Shown piece by piece: positions 14,341-24,326 of a stretch of DNA of 64,000 nt; the stretch's first letter is position 1, and every line of letters starts with the position of its first letter. Origin of the DNA: Prochlorococcus sp. AG-311-D23 (lineage in GTDB: Bacteria > Cyanobacteriota > Cyanobacteriia > PCC-6307 > Cyanobiaceae); NCBI GenBank assembly GCA_003284445.1, contig QBVH01000006.1:1-64000 (forward strand), given 5' to 3'. The notes beneath the pieces were generated by a model. The model was given only the letters and a program-made list of their open reading frames with translations, had not been told where the DNA came from and did no database searches. The translations under genes and the position numbers were made by a program.

Positions 14341-15812
14341 CCTTGTAGTTTTTTATTTAATATTTGATTAGCGAGTTTTGGATCCGCTTTTCCTTTTGTT
14401 TCCTTCATTAATTGACCAACAAAAAAGCCTAACAATTTCTTCTTCCCAGACCTAAAAGATTCAACCTCATTTGGATGCTGAAGGATCAATTGATCAATAA
14501 TTTCTTCAATAACTTTAGGATCACCAATCATACCTAAACCACGTTCTTTAACTAATTGCTTTGGAGAACCACCTTTACTTAATAGTTCAGGTAAAATTTC
14601 TTTGGCAATTTTGCCACTTATTTCTCCAGTATCAATCATTTTTAACATTTCTGCTAATTCATTTGGCTGAAAAGGTAATTGATCAAATGTTAATCTATTA
14701 GACTTTATATAAGCTGCTAGATCTCCAGTTATCCAATTTGCTGATGATTTAGCTGCTCCGCCTTCGTTAACAACTTTTTCAAAATATGTCGCCATTGAAG
14801 ATTCATCAGTTAAAACTCTTGCATCATACATAGAAAGTCCAAGCTCAGTTGAATATCTATTTCTTTTTGCCGCTGGCAATTCTGGTAATTCTGAACGCCA
14901 TTTTTCTTTTAAATCATTACTTACTTCTATCGGACCTAGATCAGGATCGGGAAAATAACGATAATCGCTACTGCCTTCTTTAGATCTCATACTCTTAGTT
15001 AGTTGTTTACCTTCATCCCATAACCTCGTTTCTTGTTTTACTTCTTCTCCTGATTCATAAGCTTTAATTTGCCGCTTAATTTCATATTCACATGCTTTCT
15101 GAATAGCTGAAAATGAATTCATATTTTTTATTTCAACTTTTGTGCCAAATGGATCATTAACAGTTGGCCTGACTGAAATATTCACATCACATCGCAAAGA
15201 ACCTTCTTGCATATTCCCATCAGATACTCCCAAATAACGCATGATTCTTCTAATTTCAGCGGCATACTCAGCCGCCTCTCTGCCTGTTCTTAAATCAGGT
15301 TTACTAACTATTTCAGCGAGTGCTACTCCTGCTCTATTATAATCAACCAAAGAATGTGTGGAACCTGACAATTGATCACTACCTGCGTGAACAAGTTTTC
15401 CAGCATCTTCTTCCATATGTAGTCTTTCAATCCCTATTTTTTTGACATAAGTTTCTTTGCCTTTTTCAGCTACTTCTACTTCTATCCAACCATCTTCTGC
15501 AATAGGTTCATCAAACTGAGAGATTTGATAATTTTTTGGTAAGTCTGGATAAAAATATTGCTTTCTATCAAATTTACTGTGAGAGGCAATATTTAGATTC
15601 AAAGCCATCGCTGCTTTTACTGCATATTCCAGAACCTTTTTATTTAGGACTGGCAAGGTGCCTGGCAATCCACAAACTACCGGATCGATATGAGTATTTG
15701 GATCGTCACCAAAGGTTGTAGATGCACTAGTGAATATTTTGCTCTTAGTCCCCAACTGCACATGCGTCTCTAATCCGATTACAACTTCCCAAGAAACATT
15801 TGATTCTGACAT
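14337..15812 (-). CDS. gatB: Aspartyl/glutamyl-tRNA amidotransferase subunit B
   Basis: GatB makes Gln-tRNA(Gln), and Asn-tRNA(Asn), from the mischarged tRNAs in the GatCAB complex; cyanobacteria need it because they lack a standard glutaminyl-tRNA synthetase. 491 aa, with the family N-terminus VIGLETHVQL, the RLHMEEDAGK segment and, at the C-terminus, the helical GatB/YqeY domain. gatA and gatC are not in the window, as expected for genes scattered in cyanobacteria. Confidence 0.96.
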   Translation of the reverse strand: MSESNVSWEVVIGLETHVQLGTKSKIFTSASTTFGDDPNTHIDPVVCGLPGTLPVLNKKVLEYAVKAAMALNLNIASHSKFDRKQYFYPDLPKNYQISQFDEPIAEDGWIEVEVAEKGKETYVKKIGIERLHMEEDAGKLVHAGSDQLSGSTHSLVDYNRAGVALAEIVSKPDLRTGREAAEYAAEIRRIMRYLGVSDGNMQEGSLRCDVNISVRPTVNDPFGTKVEIKNMNSFSAIQKACEYEIKRQIKAYESGEEVKQETRLWDEGKQLTKSMRSKEGSSDYRYFPDPDLGPIEVSNDLKEKWRSELPELPAAKRNRYSTELGLSMYDARVLTDESSMATYFEKVVNEGGAAKSSANWITGDLAAYIKSNRLTFDQLPFQPNELAEMLKMIDTGEISGKIAKEILPELLSKGGSPKQLVKERGLGMIGDPKVIEEIIDQLILQHPNEVESFRSGKKKLLGFFVGQLMKETKGKADPKLANQILNKKLQG

Positions 15813-15911
15813 TAATTTGACCTAGATATATGAATCTTATGAAAGAAAAGCTCAGGCATGGAAACTAGCGTAATCTAAAACATTGAGAATAACATTTTCC
15901 AAATCCAAGCA

Positions 15912-17015
15912 ATGGGTGTCTTAAATGAAAAACCATTGTTAATCCTCGGAGGAGGATTAATGGGTCTTGCAATAGCCCATGAACTTGCTAGAAGAGGCAA
16001 ACGAGTAGAAGTTTTAAGTAGAAGCAGACGTGAAGCAGCAGGCTTTGTTGCTGCTGGAATGCTCGCCCCTCACGCTGAAGGGCTTCAAGGTAATCTTTTA
16101 AATCTTGGTCAAATTAGTCTTCAGAGACACCCAACATGGATAGAAAACATAGAGAAAAAAAGCAAAATGTCATGTGGTCTCAAAACTTGCGGGATTGTTG
16201 TCCCCTTTGAAAGCCACAAAGACTGTGAATCCTATCCAACATATAACTTTGGTAAAAAGCTAAGCAGAAATGAGCTCCTTCAAGAAGTTCCGGGACTCTC
16301 AGAAAAATGGAAATTAGGTTTACTTTTTAAGCAAGACGGTCAAATCGATAATCGAAGACTTTTAATGAGAGCACTTGAAAAAGCTTGCTTTGAATTAGGT
16401 GTTCACTTTCAAGAAGGAGTTGAAGTGGTTGAAATAATGAAAAATCTAAACAAATTTAATGGGGTCAAAATTAAAGACATTAATGGAAATATCAATCATT
16501 TAAAAAGTGAAGAGGCAGTTCTCTGCTGTGGAGCCTGGAGCAAACAAATTTTTAAAACATTGCCTATTTTTCCTGTTAAAGGCCAGATGCTATCTATTCA
16601 GGGTCCAAAACAGATTCTTAAAAGAATTGTTTTTGGACCTGGCATTTACTTAGTTCCGAGAGATGACGGTCTAATAATCGTAGGGGCAACTAGTGAGCCT
16701 GAAGCAGGCTTCCAGACAGGACTCACTCCAAGTGGGCAAAGCGAGCTTCAAAAAGGAATTCAATCTCTTATTCCTGAACTAAACAAACTACCTCATATGG
16801 AGAGATGGTGGGGTTTTCGTCCATGCACACCTGACGAAGGACCTTTACTGGGGATGTCATCAATTAATGGACTCTGGCTTGCTACGGGGCATCATCGCAA
16901 TGGAGTTCTATTGGCAGCGATAACTTCAGCATTAATTGGAAAGTCAATTTGCTCCAACCCTTTAAGTAATGAGGAAGATAGTTTGTTGTCCCATTTCAGA
17001 TGGGACAGATTTTAA
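15912..17015 (+). CDS. thiO: Glycine oxidase ThiO
   Basis: FAD-dependent oxidase that turns glycine to dehydroglycine for the thiazole part of thiamine. 367 aa; the dinucleotide motif GGGLMGLAIAHELARRG is at the start and the C-terminal half has the family GRWWGFRPCTPDEGPLLG-type segment (here ERWWGFRPCTPDEGPLLG). thiL of the same pathway is at 46909, far away. In some cyanobacteria thiO is fused to thiG; here it is alone. Confidence 0.88.
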   Translation: MGVLNEKPLLILGGGLMGLAIAHELARRGKRVEVLSRSRREAAGFVAAGMLAPHAEGLQGNLLNLGQISLQRHPTWIENIEKKSKMSCGLKTCGIVVPFESHKDCESYPTYNFGKKLSRNELLQEVPGLSEKWKLGLLFKQDGQIDNRRLLMRALEKACFELGVHFQEGVEVVEIMKNLNKFNGVKIKDINGNINHLKSEEAVLCCGAWSKQIFKTLPIFPVKGQMLSIQGPKQILKRIVFGPGIYLVPRDDGLIIVGATSEPEAGFQTGLTPSGQSELQKGIQSLIPELNKLPHMERWWGFRPCTPDEGPLLGMSSINGLWLATGHHRNGVLLAAITSALIGKSICSNPLSNEEDSLLSHFRWDRF

Positions 17016-17050
17016 AAACCGTTCACAAAAAGATTTTAAAGTTGAATAAA

Positions 17051-17506
17051 TTATTCAACTCTCCATGTTTGATCTGATGGATTCCAATCAACAAGCTCAT
17101 TTTCTTGGAACCATAAGTTAATTTCAAAAACTGCCGTATCAGAACCATCAGAACCATGAATGACATTACGACCAATATTCACAGCCAAATCACCTCTAAT
17201 AGTTCCAGGCTCTGCCTCAAGAGGCTTTGTTGCTCCAATCAATTTTCTCGCACTTGCAATAACACCTTCACCTTCCCAAACCATCGCTACAACAGGTCCA
17301 CTAGTGATGAAATCAACTAAACCTGAAAAGAAAGGACGATCTTTGTGGACACCATAGTGTTTTTCAGCAAGTTCTTTGCTTGGTGTTAGTTGCTTTAAGC
17401 CAACTAATTTGAATCCTTTAGTTTCAAATCGTCCAAGTATTTCAGCGATCAACCCCCTTTGCACACCATCTGGCTTGATAGCAACAAAGGTTCTTTCCAA
17501 AGTCAT
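17051..17506 (-). CDS. ndk: Nucleoside diphosphate kinase
   Basis: Balances NTP and dNTP pools by phosphate transfer through a phospho-histidine. 151 aa, full length; the active-site region NVIHGSDG places the histidine at 117. It is convergent with thiO (36 bp apart) and divergent from speA (142 bp apart). Confidence 0.97.
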   Translation of the reverse strand: MTLERTFVAIKPDGVQRGLIAEILGRFETKGFKLVGLKQLTPSKELAEKHYGVHKDRPFFSGLVDFITSGPVVAMVWEGEGVIASARKLIGATKPLEAEPGTIRGDLAVNIGRNVIHGSDGSDTAVFEINLWFQENELVDWNPSDQTWRVE

Positions 17507-17648
17507 TGCGATATTTAATAATATGAAGCCATAGTCTTCCTAAAACTGCCCTCTTGGCAAGTAAAACATGACACTTAATAAAACTGTTCTTAGATTTAAT
17601 TGTATTAATCGTGAATGATCAAAACTTGGCAACTTTGTTATCGCATAA

Positions 17649-19592
17649 ATGACTGTGAAAAATACTAATCAATCTCCCTCTTGGACTATCCAAAACAGCT
17701 CAGAGCTCTATGGGATTGATCGATGGGGAAAGGGTTATTTCACTATCAATGAAAAAGGTAATATTAGTATTTGTCCTAACGGTTCCAAAAACAAATGTCA
17801 TGATTTGATGGAACTCTTAGATGAACTCGAAAGTCGAAAACTAAAATTTCCTCTGTTAATAAGATTTGACGATATCCTCGAAGACTGCTTAAAAAACTTA
17901 CATAAAGCTTTTGAAAAAGCGATTAATGACTATCAATATCAAGGGAAATACCAAGGTGTATTCCCAATCAAATGTAATCAACAGCGTCACGTAGTTGAAG
18001 AATTAATCACCTGTGGTTCCAAATGGAATTTTGGCTTAGAGGCTGGAAGCAAGCCAGAGTTACTAATTGCTTTATCAGTCCTAGAAGATCCCAAAGCCTT
18101 ACTCATATGCAATGGCTATAAAGATCAACGTTATATTGAAACAGCTATTTTAGCACGTCAACTTGGACGTCAACCTATAGTAGTTATAGAACAAGCAAGT
18201 GATGTTGATCTTATAATTAAATCTAGTAATTTACTGGGAGCATCTCCACTCATAGGAATACGAGCCAAGCTATCGAGTCAAAGCAGTGGGAGATGGAGTA
18301 GCTCAATTGGTGATAAATCAAAATTTGGACTTTCAATTCCAGAAATATTGAAAGCAATCAAAAGATTAAAAGAAACAAATCTTCTCAATGAATTAAAGCT
18401 TTTACATTTTCATCTAGGGAGTCAAATTAACGATATAGGTGTTTTAAAAGATGCCTTACAAGAAGCAGGACAAATTTATGCCGAATTAATTAATCTTGGA
18501 GCACCTATGGGATACTTAGATGTTGGAGGTGGATTAGGAATTGATTACGATGGAAGTCAAACTGCCTCAATAGCGTCTACTAATTATTCACTTCAAAATT
18601 ATGCAAATGATGTGGTAGCAACAATTAAAGAATGTTGTGAATCAAAAAAGATACCACTACCCACTTTAATTACAGAGAGTGGAAGAGCTATTGCTAGTCA
18701 CTTTTCGATTTTAATCTTCAATATTCTAGGTAAAAATTCGTTACCTAGTGACATTCCTAAAGAAGACGAAAAAGAATGTCTCTCTGTCAGAAATTTACGT
18801 GAAACATTAGTCCATATACATTCTCTAGAACTTAAGCAAGAAGAAGATTTAGCCAAACTACAAGAAGCATGGAATGATTCTCTTAAATTTAAAGCAGATG
18901 CACTTGCGGCTTTTCGACTCGGTTATATAGATTTAGTTGAACGTGCAAAAGCTGAGCAGTTGACATGGGCCTGTGCAAAAACAATAGTTAATCAGTTACC
19001 AAAAAACATACTTCTACCTAAAGAACTAAAGAAATTAAGTGAAAGCTTAGCCGTAACGTATTACGCAAATCTTTCCGTATTTAGATCAGCTCCAGACACT
19101 TGGGCCATTGATCAAGTTTTTCCAATTATGCCAATCCATCGGCTTAGCAAAGAACCGAAAAAACTTGGTCACTTTGCAGATTTAACATGTGACTCAGATG
19201 GAAAGCTTGATCAATTTATTGATAACGGAAAAATTAAAAATTTGCTACATCTTCATGAATTTAATCAAGACGAAAAATATCTAATTGGTCTTTTCTTGGG
19301 TGGCGCCTATCAAGAAGTAATGGGAAATCTACATAATTTATTTGGGAGTACTAATGCAGTCCATATAAGATTTACAGAAAAAGGGAACTATAAAGTTGAG
19401 CATGTCATTCGTGGGAATACAAAATCAAATGTTCTTGAATATTTGGAACATGATCCAGAAATATTATTAGAACGATTACGAAAATCAAGCGAATTGGCTA
19501 TTCAAGGCGGGTATCTAAAAATCCATGATGCACAAAAACTAATAGAGCATGTAGAAGCAAGCCTCCGTCAAAGTACTTACCTACAGAGCTAA
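17649..19592 (+). CDS. speA: Biosynthetic arginine decarboxylase
   Basis: PLP enzyme of the alanine-racemase fold that makes agmatine, the start of polyamine synthesis. 647 aa, the usual large biosynthetic type. The PLP lysine is K108 in VFPIKCNQ; LLHFHLGSQI (251-260) and DVGGGLGIDYDG (291-302) are other family motifs. A long insertion and a C-terminal helical region match the family. It ends 2 bp from the convergent alaS. Confidence 0.95.
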   Translation: MTVKNTNQSPSWTIQNSSELYGIDRWGKGYFTINEKGNISICPNGSKNKCHDLMELLDELESRKLKFPLLIRFDDILEDCLKNLHKAFEKAINDYQYQGKYQGVFPIKCNQQRHVVEELITCGSKWNFGLEAGSKPELLIALSVLEDPKALLICNGYKDQRYIETAILARQLGRQPIVVIEQASDVDLIIKSSNLLGASPLIGIRAKLSSQSSGRWSSSIGDKSKFGLSIPEILKAIKRLKETNLLNELKLLHFHLGSQINDIGVLKDALQEAGQIYAELINLGAPMGYLDVGGGLGIDYDGSQTASIASTNYSLQNYANDVVATIKECCESKKIPLPTLITESGRAIASHFSILIFNILGKNSLPSDIPKEDEKECLSVRNLRETLVHIHSLELKQEEDLAKLQEAWNDSLKFKADALAAFRLGYIDLVERAKAEQLTWACAKTIVNQLPKNILLPKELKKLSESLAVTYYANLSVFRSAPDTWAIDQVFPIMPIHRLSKEPKKLGHFADLTCDSDGKLDQFIDNGKIKNLLHLHEFNQDEKYLIGLFLGGAYQEVMGNLHNLFGSTNAVHIRFTEKGNYKVEHVIRGNTKSNVLEYLEHDPEILLERLRKSSELAIQGGYLKIHDAQKLIEHVEASLRQSTYLQS

Positions 19593-19593
19593 A

Positions 19594-22254
19594 TCAAGAT
19601 AATTGTTGAGTCAAATCCTCATTAGCTTTTTCTAAAGCTAGATCCAACGATTGAGGCTGACTACCACCAGCTTGGGCGAGATTTGGGCGACCACCACCAC
19701 CACCACCACACATTTTTGCAACCCCACTTATAAATTTGCCTGCATGTAAACCATCTGAGACTAAATCAGGAGAAAATGCAGCAACAAAAACTAATTTATT
19801 ATCGATTTCCTGTTTTGGAATGCCTCCAAAAACAACAGCAGAGTACTTACCTAAATGATCTATCAAACTTGAAGCCGCAGATTGCAATCCAGATCCGTCA
19901 ACTCCATCTAAACGTCTAATTAATAATTTACTCTTACCAACAGATTTTGCATAACTCACTAAACCCAATACCTTCGCCATAGCGAGTTCATTTTTTACTT
20001 TGATAAGTTCTTTTGTTTTATCTTTCAATTCCAGTTGAAGGGATGAGACTCTTTCAACAATTTCATATGATTGGACTTTGAACGATTTACTTAACTCCTT
20101 CACTACCAAATCACGTTCATTAAAATAATCTAAAACTGATGGACCAGCTATAGCCTCTATTCGTCTAATACCTGAAGCAATACCTGTTTCATTAATAATC
20201 TTAAATGTGCCTAGTTGTGACGTGCGAGTTACATGGGTTCCTCCACATAACTCCATAGAAACGCCTGGAACATCTACAACACGAACTATATCGCCATATT
20301 TCTCACCAAACATTGCCAAAGCACCAGCAGCCATAGCCTCCTTAATTGGCATTGTTTTAATTTGAATTGGATGATCTTCGTTAATCCATTGATTTATTCG
20401 TACTTCCATATCTTCAAGTTCTTTTATTGTCAAAGGTTTTGGAGCATTAAAATCAAATCTCAATCGATGATTTGAAACTAACGAGCCTCTTTGACTTACA
20501 CTTGAGTCGATCGATAACTTTAAAGCTGATTGCAATAGATGTGTAGCGGTGTGATTTGATGTAGTTCGTTGACGAAAAGATGGAGTAACATTCATCTGAA
20601 CAGATGAGTTAATCTTTAGAACTCCAGTGCTAACAATTCCAGAATGAATAAAAATATTCTTCTTTTTTCTAACATTTTCTATAGACACCTCAAGATCTTG
20701 AGACGTTATTAAGCCTTTATCTCCAATTTGGCCACCCGACTCAGCATAAAAAGGCGTTATATTAACTATAATCTTGACTAAATCACCTTGAACAGCTTGT
20801 TTTACTGATTCATTATTTTTAAAAATGCCTATCACAGTTGAAGTGGTTTCTAATTTTTCATAGCCCTCAAATCTTGTTTCATCAAATAAAGAAATTTCTC
20901 TTTCAATTGAACCTTCTTCAGTTAAATCAATACTGACAGAAGCCTCTTTTGCACGTTTACGTTGCTTTGCCATCTCGTTCTCAAAACCATTAATATCAAC
21001 AGAAATACCTTTTTCATTCGCGATCTCTTCTGTTAATTCCAAAGGGAAACCATAAGTATCATAAAGCTCAAATGCCTGCGCACCAGAGATAAGATCACAT
21101 TCATGAGATGTTATCTCTGCCAAAAGTTTCTCTCCCCGTGCAAGCGTTTCAAGGAAACGAGATTCTTCTATTTTTAACTCATTAAGAATAATTTTCTTTT
21201 TCTCAAGTAATTGAGGATAAGCATTTTTCATCAACTCAATTGCCACTCCAGACAGCTGGGGTAAAAATGGCTGATTGATACCTACCAGTCGACCATGTCG
21301 AATCATTCGTCGTATTAAGCGACGAAGAATATAGCCTCGGCCTAAATTATTAGCACTTACACCATCACAAATTAAATGAGTAACAGCTCGACAATGATCC
21401 CCAATAATTTTTAATGATGTTTTATTTTTTGTATTTGTAGTCTCATAATTGATTTGAGCTAAAAAAGCTGCTTTCTCAATAAGAGGAAAAATGAGATCCG
21501 TTTCATAATTATTAGCTTTTTTTTGCAAAATTTGAGCCATTCTTTCTAAGCCCATTCCAGTATCAATATGACAATTGGCCAATGGTTGGAGATTACCTTT
21601 TAAGTCTCGGTTGTATTGCATAAATACCAAGTTATAAAATTCTATAAATCGACTATCGTCTTCAAGATCTATTTCATCAGTTCCTAATTCGGGTTTAAAA
21701 TCAAAATAAAGTTCCGAACATGGACCACAAGGCCCTGTAGCTCCAGATGACCAAAAATTATCAGCAGCACCCATTCTGATGATTCTATTTGCATCAACCC
21801 CTACAACTTCTTTCCATATTTGCTCTGCTTCTAAGTCTTCCTTAAAAACGCTAATGACTATATTCTGTGGGTTTAGTCGAAAAACCTTAGTAGATAATTC
21901 CCATGCCCATTGAATTGCCTCTTTTTTAAAATAATCACCAAAAGAAAAATTACCGAGCATCTCAAAAAAAGTATGATGCCTCTCAGTTCTTCCTACATTT
22001 TCAATATCATTTGTCCTTATACATTTTTGACTAGATGTTGCTCTCGGGGTAGAAGACTCTTTTAATCCTAAAAAGATAGGCTTAAAAGGTAACATCCCTG
22101 CAATAGTCAATAAAACTGTTGGATCATCTGGAATTAAAGAAGAACTTGCTAGTTTTTTATGATTGTATTTTACAAAAAAGTTTATAAATGTTTCTCTTAT
22201 TTCATCTCCTGACAGAGATGGCGGATTAATTAAAGAGGAAGAACTTTTTTCCAT
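19594..22254 (-). CDS. alaS: Alanyl-tRNA synthetase
   Basis: Charges tRNA(Ala) and removes mischarged Ser and Gly. 886 aa, all domains present: the class II catalytic core with motif 2 (RHHTFFEMLGNFSFGDYFK, about 92-110), the editing domain with HTATHLL and, later, ELCGGTHV (the zinc ligands), and the C-terminal DHHA1 domain with its glycine run (MCGGGGGGRPNLAQAGG). No sign of truncation. Confidence 0.97.
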   Translation of the reverse strand: MEKSSSSLINPPSLSGDEIRETFINFFVKYNHKKLASSSLIPDDPTVLLTIAGMLPFKPIFLGLKESSTPRATSSQKCIRTNDIENVGRTERHHTFFEMLGNFSFGDYFKKEAIQWAWELSTKVFRLNPQNIVISVFKEDLEAEQIWKEVVGVDANRIIRMGAADNFWSSGATGPCGPCSELYFDFKPELGTDEIDLEDDSRFIEFYNLVFMQYNRDLKGNLQPLANCHIDTGMGLERMAQILQKKANNYETDLIFPLIEKAAFLAQINYETTNTKNKTSLKIIGDHCRAVTHLICDGVSANNLGRGYILRRLIRRMIRHGRLVGINQPFLPQLSGVAIELMKNAYPQLLEKKKIILNELKIEESRFLETLARGEKLLAEITSHECDLISGAQAFELYDTYGFPLELTEEIANEKGISVDINGFENEMAKQRKRAKEASVSIDLTEEGSIEREISLFDETRFEGYEKLETTSTVIGIFKNNESVKQAVQGDLVKIIVNITPFYAESGGQIGDKGLITSQDLEVSIENVRKKKNIFIHSGIVSTGVLKINSSVQMNVTPSFRQRTTSNHTATHLLQSALKLSIDSSVSQRGSLVSNHRLRFDFNAPKPLTIKELEDMEVRINQWINEDHPIQIKTMPIKEAMAAGALAMFGEKYGDIVRVVDVPGVSMELCGGTHVTRTSQLGTFKIINETGIASGIRRIEAIAGPSVLDYFNERDLVVKELSKSFKVQSYEIVERVSSLQLELKDKTKELIKVKNELAMAKVLGLVSYAKSVGKSKLLIRRLDGVDGSGLQSAASSLIDHLGKYSAVVFGGIPKQEIDNKLVFVAAFSPDLVSDGLHAGKFISGVAKMCGGGGGGRPNLAQAGGSQPQSLDLALEKANEDLTQQLS

Positions 22255-22339
22255 ACCTAAAAATTATCTCTAAAAAGGTTTTTGAAAACAATCACAAAAA
22301 ACGTCAAATTTGCTCAACTCACCCTTAAACAATAACAAA

Positions 22340-22462
22340 ATGGAAACCCGTGAGACTTTGAAAGAGAAAAATACTCAAAAAAGGCAATCAAGAACAGTGT
22401 CTATTGCAAACAAATACTATTTACGGGAAGCAGTATCACACTTGCAATCCTCAGTATCCTAA
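22340..22462 (+). CDS. Possible tiny protein between alaS and flv3
   Basis: A 40-aa frame (begins METRETLKEK, ends HLQSSVS). It is rich in polar and basic residues and has no clear ribosome site. It lies between the divergent alaS and flv3, where a leader peptide or a small stress protein could be. Chance openness is about equally likely; no family recognised. Confidence 0.2.
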   Translation: METRETLKEKNTQKRQSRTVSIANKYYLREAVSHLQSSVS

Positions 22463-22548
22463 AATAAAAGGATTGCTTTAGGTATTTACACTTAGCGATC
22501 TAATTTGTTACGACTTTTCCGTTTTCTTCAATTAATGGCTTTAGGAAC

Positions 22549-24324
22549 ATGATTTTTACTGAATCGACAGCTTTAGAAAATCAGAAAAGTGATACTCCTA
22601 AGCTTTCACTGCAATATGAACAGATTGCTAAAGATACACACACTTTAAGATCATTGGATTGGGATCGAAGCAGGTTTGATATTGAATTTGGCCTTCGAAA
22701 TGGGACAACATATAATAGCTTTTTAATAAGAGGCAAAAAAACTGCCCTTATAGATACAAGTCATTTAAAGTTTAAAGATATTTGGTTTAAAAAACTAAGA
22801 CAAGAAATCAATCCAACAGAAATTGATTATTTAATAGTCAGCCACACAGAGCCAGATCACTCAGGACTGATAAAATATTTAATTGATTTAAATCCAAATA
22901 TTGAAATCGTCGCATCTAAAGTAGCTATAAAGTTCCTAGAAGACCAAATTCATAAACCTTTTAAGTCAAGAGCTGTCAAAAGTGGTGAAGAACTCAATTT
23001 AGAAAATAATTCTATCAGCGGAATTGAGCATAGAATTGAATTTATTAGTGCACCAAATCTACACTGGCCAGACACTATTTTTTCTTTTGATCACGGTACA
23101 CAAGTTATATATACCTGTGACGCATTTGGTTTACATTACTGTTCAGAAAAATTATATGACGAAAATCCAAGTCTATTAAATGAAGATTTTCGATTTTATT
23201 ATGACTGCCTCATGGGTCCAAATGCCCGCAGCGTAGTTCAGGCATTAAAAAAAATTGATTCATTACCAACGATCCAGACTATTGGTGTTGGACATGGACC
23301 AATCCTGAATTTTAATACGCAGTTATGGCTGAATAATTACAGAGAATGGAGTAAGCAAAGAAGCAGGGGCGAAAACTATGCTGTGGTTTGCTATCTAAGT
23401 CAATATGGTTTTTGTGACCGGTTAAGTCAGGCAATTGCTCATGGAATAGGCAAGGCAAATGCCCAAGTCCAATTAGTTGATCTTATTGCTTCAGATACTC
23501 AAGAGTTAAGTGCTCTAATTAGTGAAGCAAATGCAGTCGTTGTTCCTACATGGCCTATCAAATCTGATTCAGAATTACAAAGCAATATTGGAACACTTCT
23601 TGCATCCTTAAAACAAAAGCAATGGGTAGCCACTTATGACTCATATGGCGGAAACGAAGAGCCTATTGACTTTATAACTAACCAATTAAGAAAGCTTGGA
23701 CAAAAAGAAGCATTTAAACCACTTCGAGTTCGTGATGAACCAAACAAAAGTGTCTACCAACAATTTGAAGAAGCTGGTACAGATTTAGGACAAATTCTTA
23801 CTAGAAAGAAAAATTTAGCTGCTACTAAGAGCCTTGATGGAGACTTAAACAAAGCTCTAGGTTGCCTAAGCGGTGGACTTTACATTGTTACAGCAAAAGA
23901 CAATGAAGGTGCTGACAGTCGAGACGGTGCGATGGTTGCAAGTTGGGTTAGTCAAGCAAGTTTTGAACCCCCTGGAATAACCGTAGCGGTAGCTAAAGAC
24001 AGAGCAATTGAATCACTATTACAAGTCAATGAACGTTTTGTTTTGAATATCCTTCAAGAAAATAACTATTTGCATCTCTTCAGACACTTTTTAAAACGTT
24101 TTCCACCAGGTGCTAATCGATTTGAAGGAGTTGAATTAATTAATGATCTTGCAGCTGGGGGACCAGTTCTATCTGATGCGTTAGCGTTTCTTTCATGTAA
24201 AGTTATTCAAAGAATGGAGACAACAGATCATTGGATCATTTATTCATCAGTTGAAAAAGGTAATTTATCTAATACTCAAAATAAAACAGCAGTTCATCAC
24301 AGAAGAGTTGGTAGTAATTATTAA
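22549..24324 (+). CDS. flv3: Flavodiiron protein with complete metal site (Flv3 type)
   Basis: A-type flavodiiron protein that passes electrons from photosystem I to oxygen and makes water without reactive intermediates. 591 aa: a metallo-beta-lactamase-like diiron domain, a flavodoxin domain (about 270-420) and a C-terminal flavin reductase domain (about 440-591). The metal ligands are canonical: H99-T-E101-P-D103-H104. In cyanobacteria the partner with the complete site is Flv3. The next gene, 2 bp away, encodes the partner. Confidence 0.92.
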   Translation: MIFTESTALENQKSDTPKLSLQYEQIAKDTHTLRSLDWDRSRFDIEFGLRNGTTYNSFLIRGKKTALIDTSHLKFKDIWFKKLRQEINPTEIDYLIVSHTEPDHSGLIKYLIDLNPNIEIVASKVAIKFLEDQIHKPFKSRAVKSGEELNLENNSISGIEHRIEFISAPNLHWPDTIFSFDHGTQVIYTCDAFGLHYCSEKLYDENPSLLNEDFRFYYDCLMGPNARSVVQALKKIDSLPTIQTIGVGHGPILNFNTQLWLNNYREWSKQRSRGENYAVVCYLSQYGFCDRLSQAIAHGIGKANAQVQLVDLIASDTQELSALISEANAVVVPTWPIKSDSELQSNIGTLLASLKQKQWVATYDSYGGNEEPIDFITNQLRKLGQKEAFKPLRVRDEPNKSVYQQFEEAGTDLGQILTRKKNLAATKSLDGDLNKALGCLSGGLYIVTAKDNEGADSRDGAMVASWVSQASFEPPGITVAVAKDRAIESLLQVNERFVLNILQENNYLHLFRHFLKRFPPGANRFEGVELINDLAAGGPVLSDALAFLSCKVIQRMETTDHWIIYSSVEKGNLSNTQNKTAVHHRRVGSNY

Positions 24325-24326
24325 CA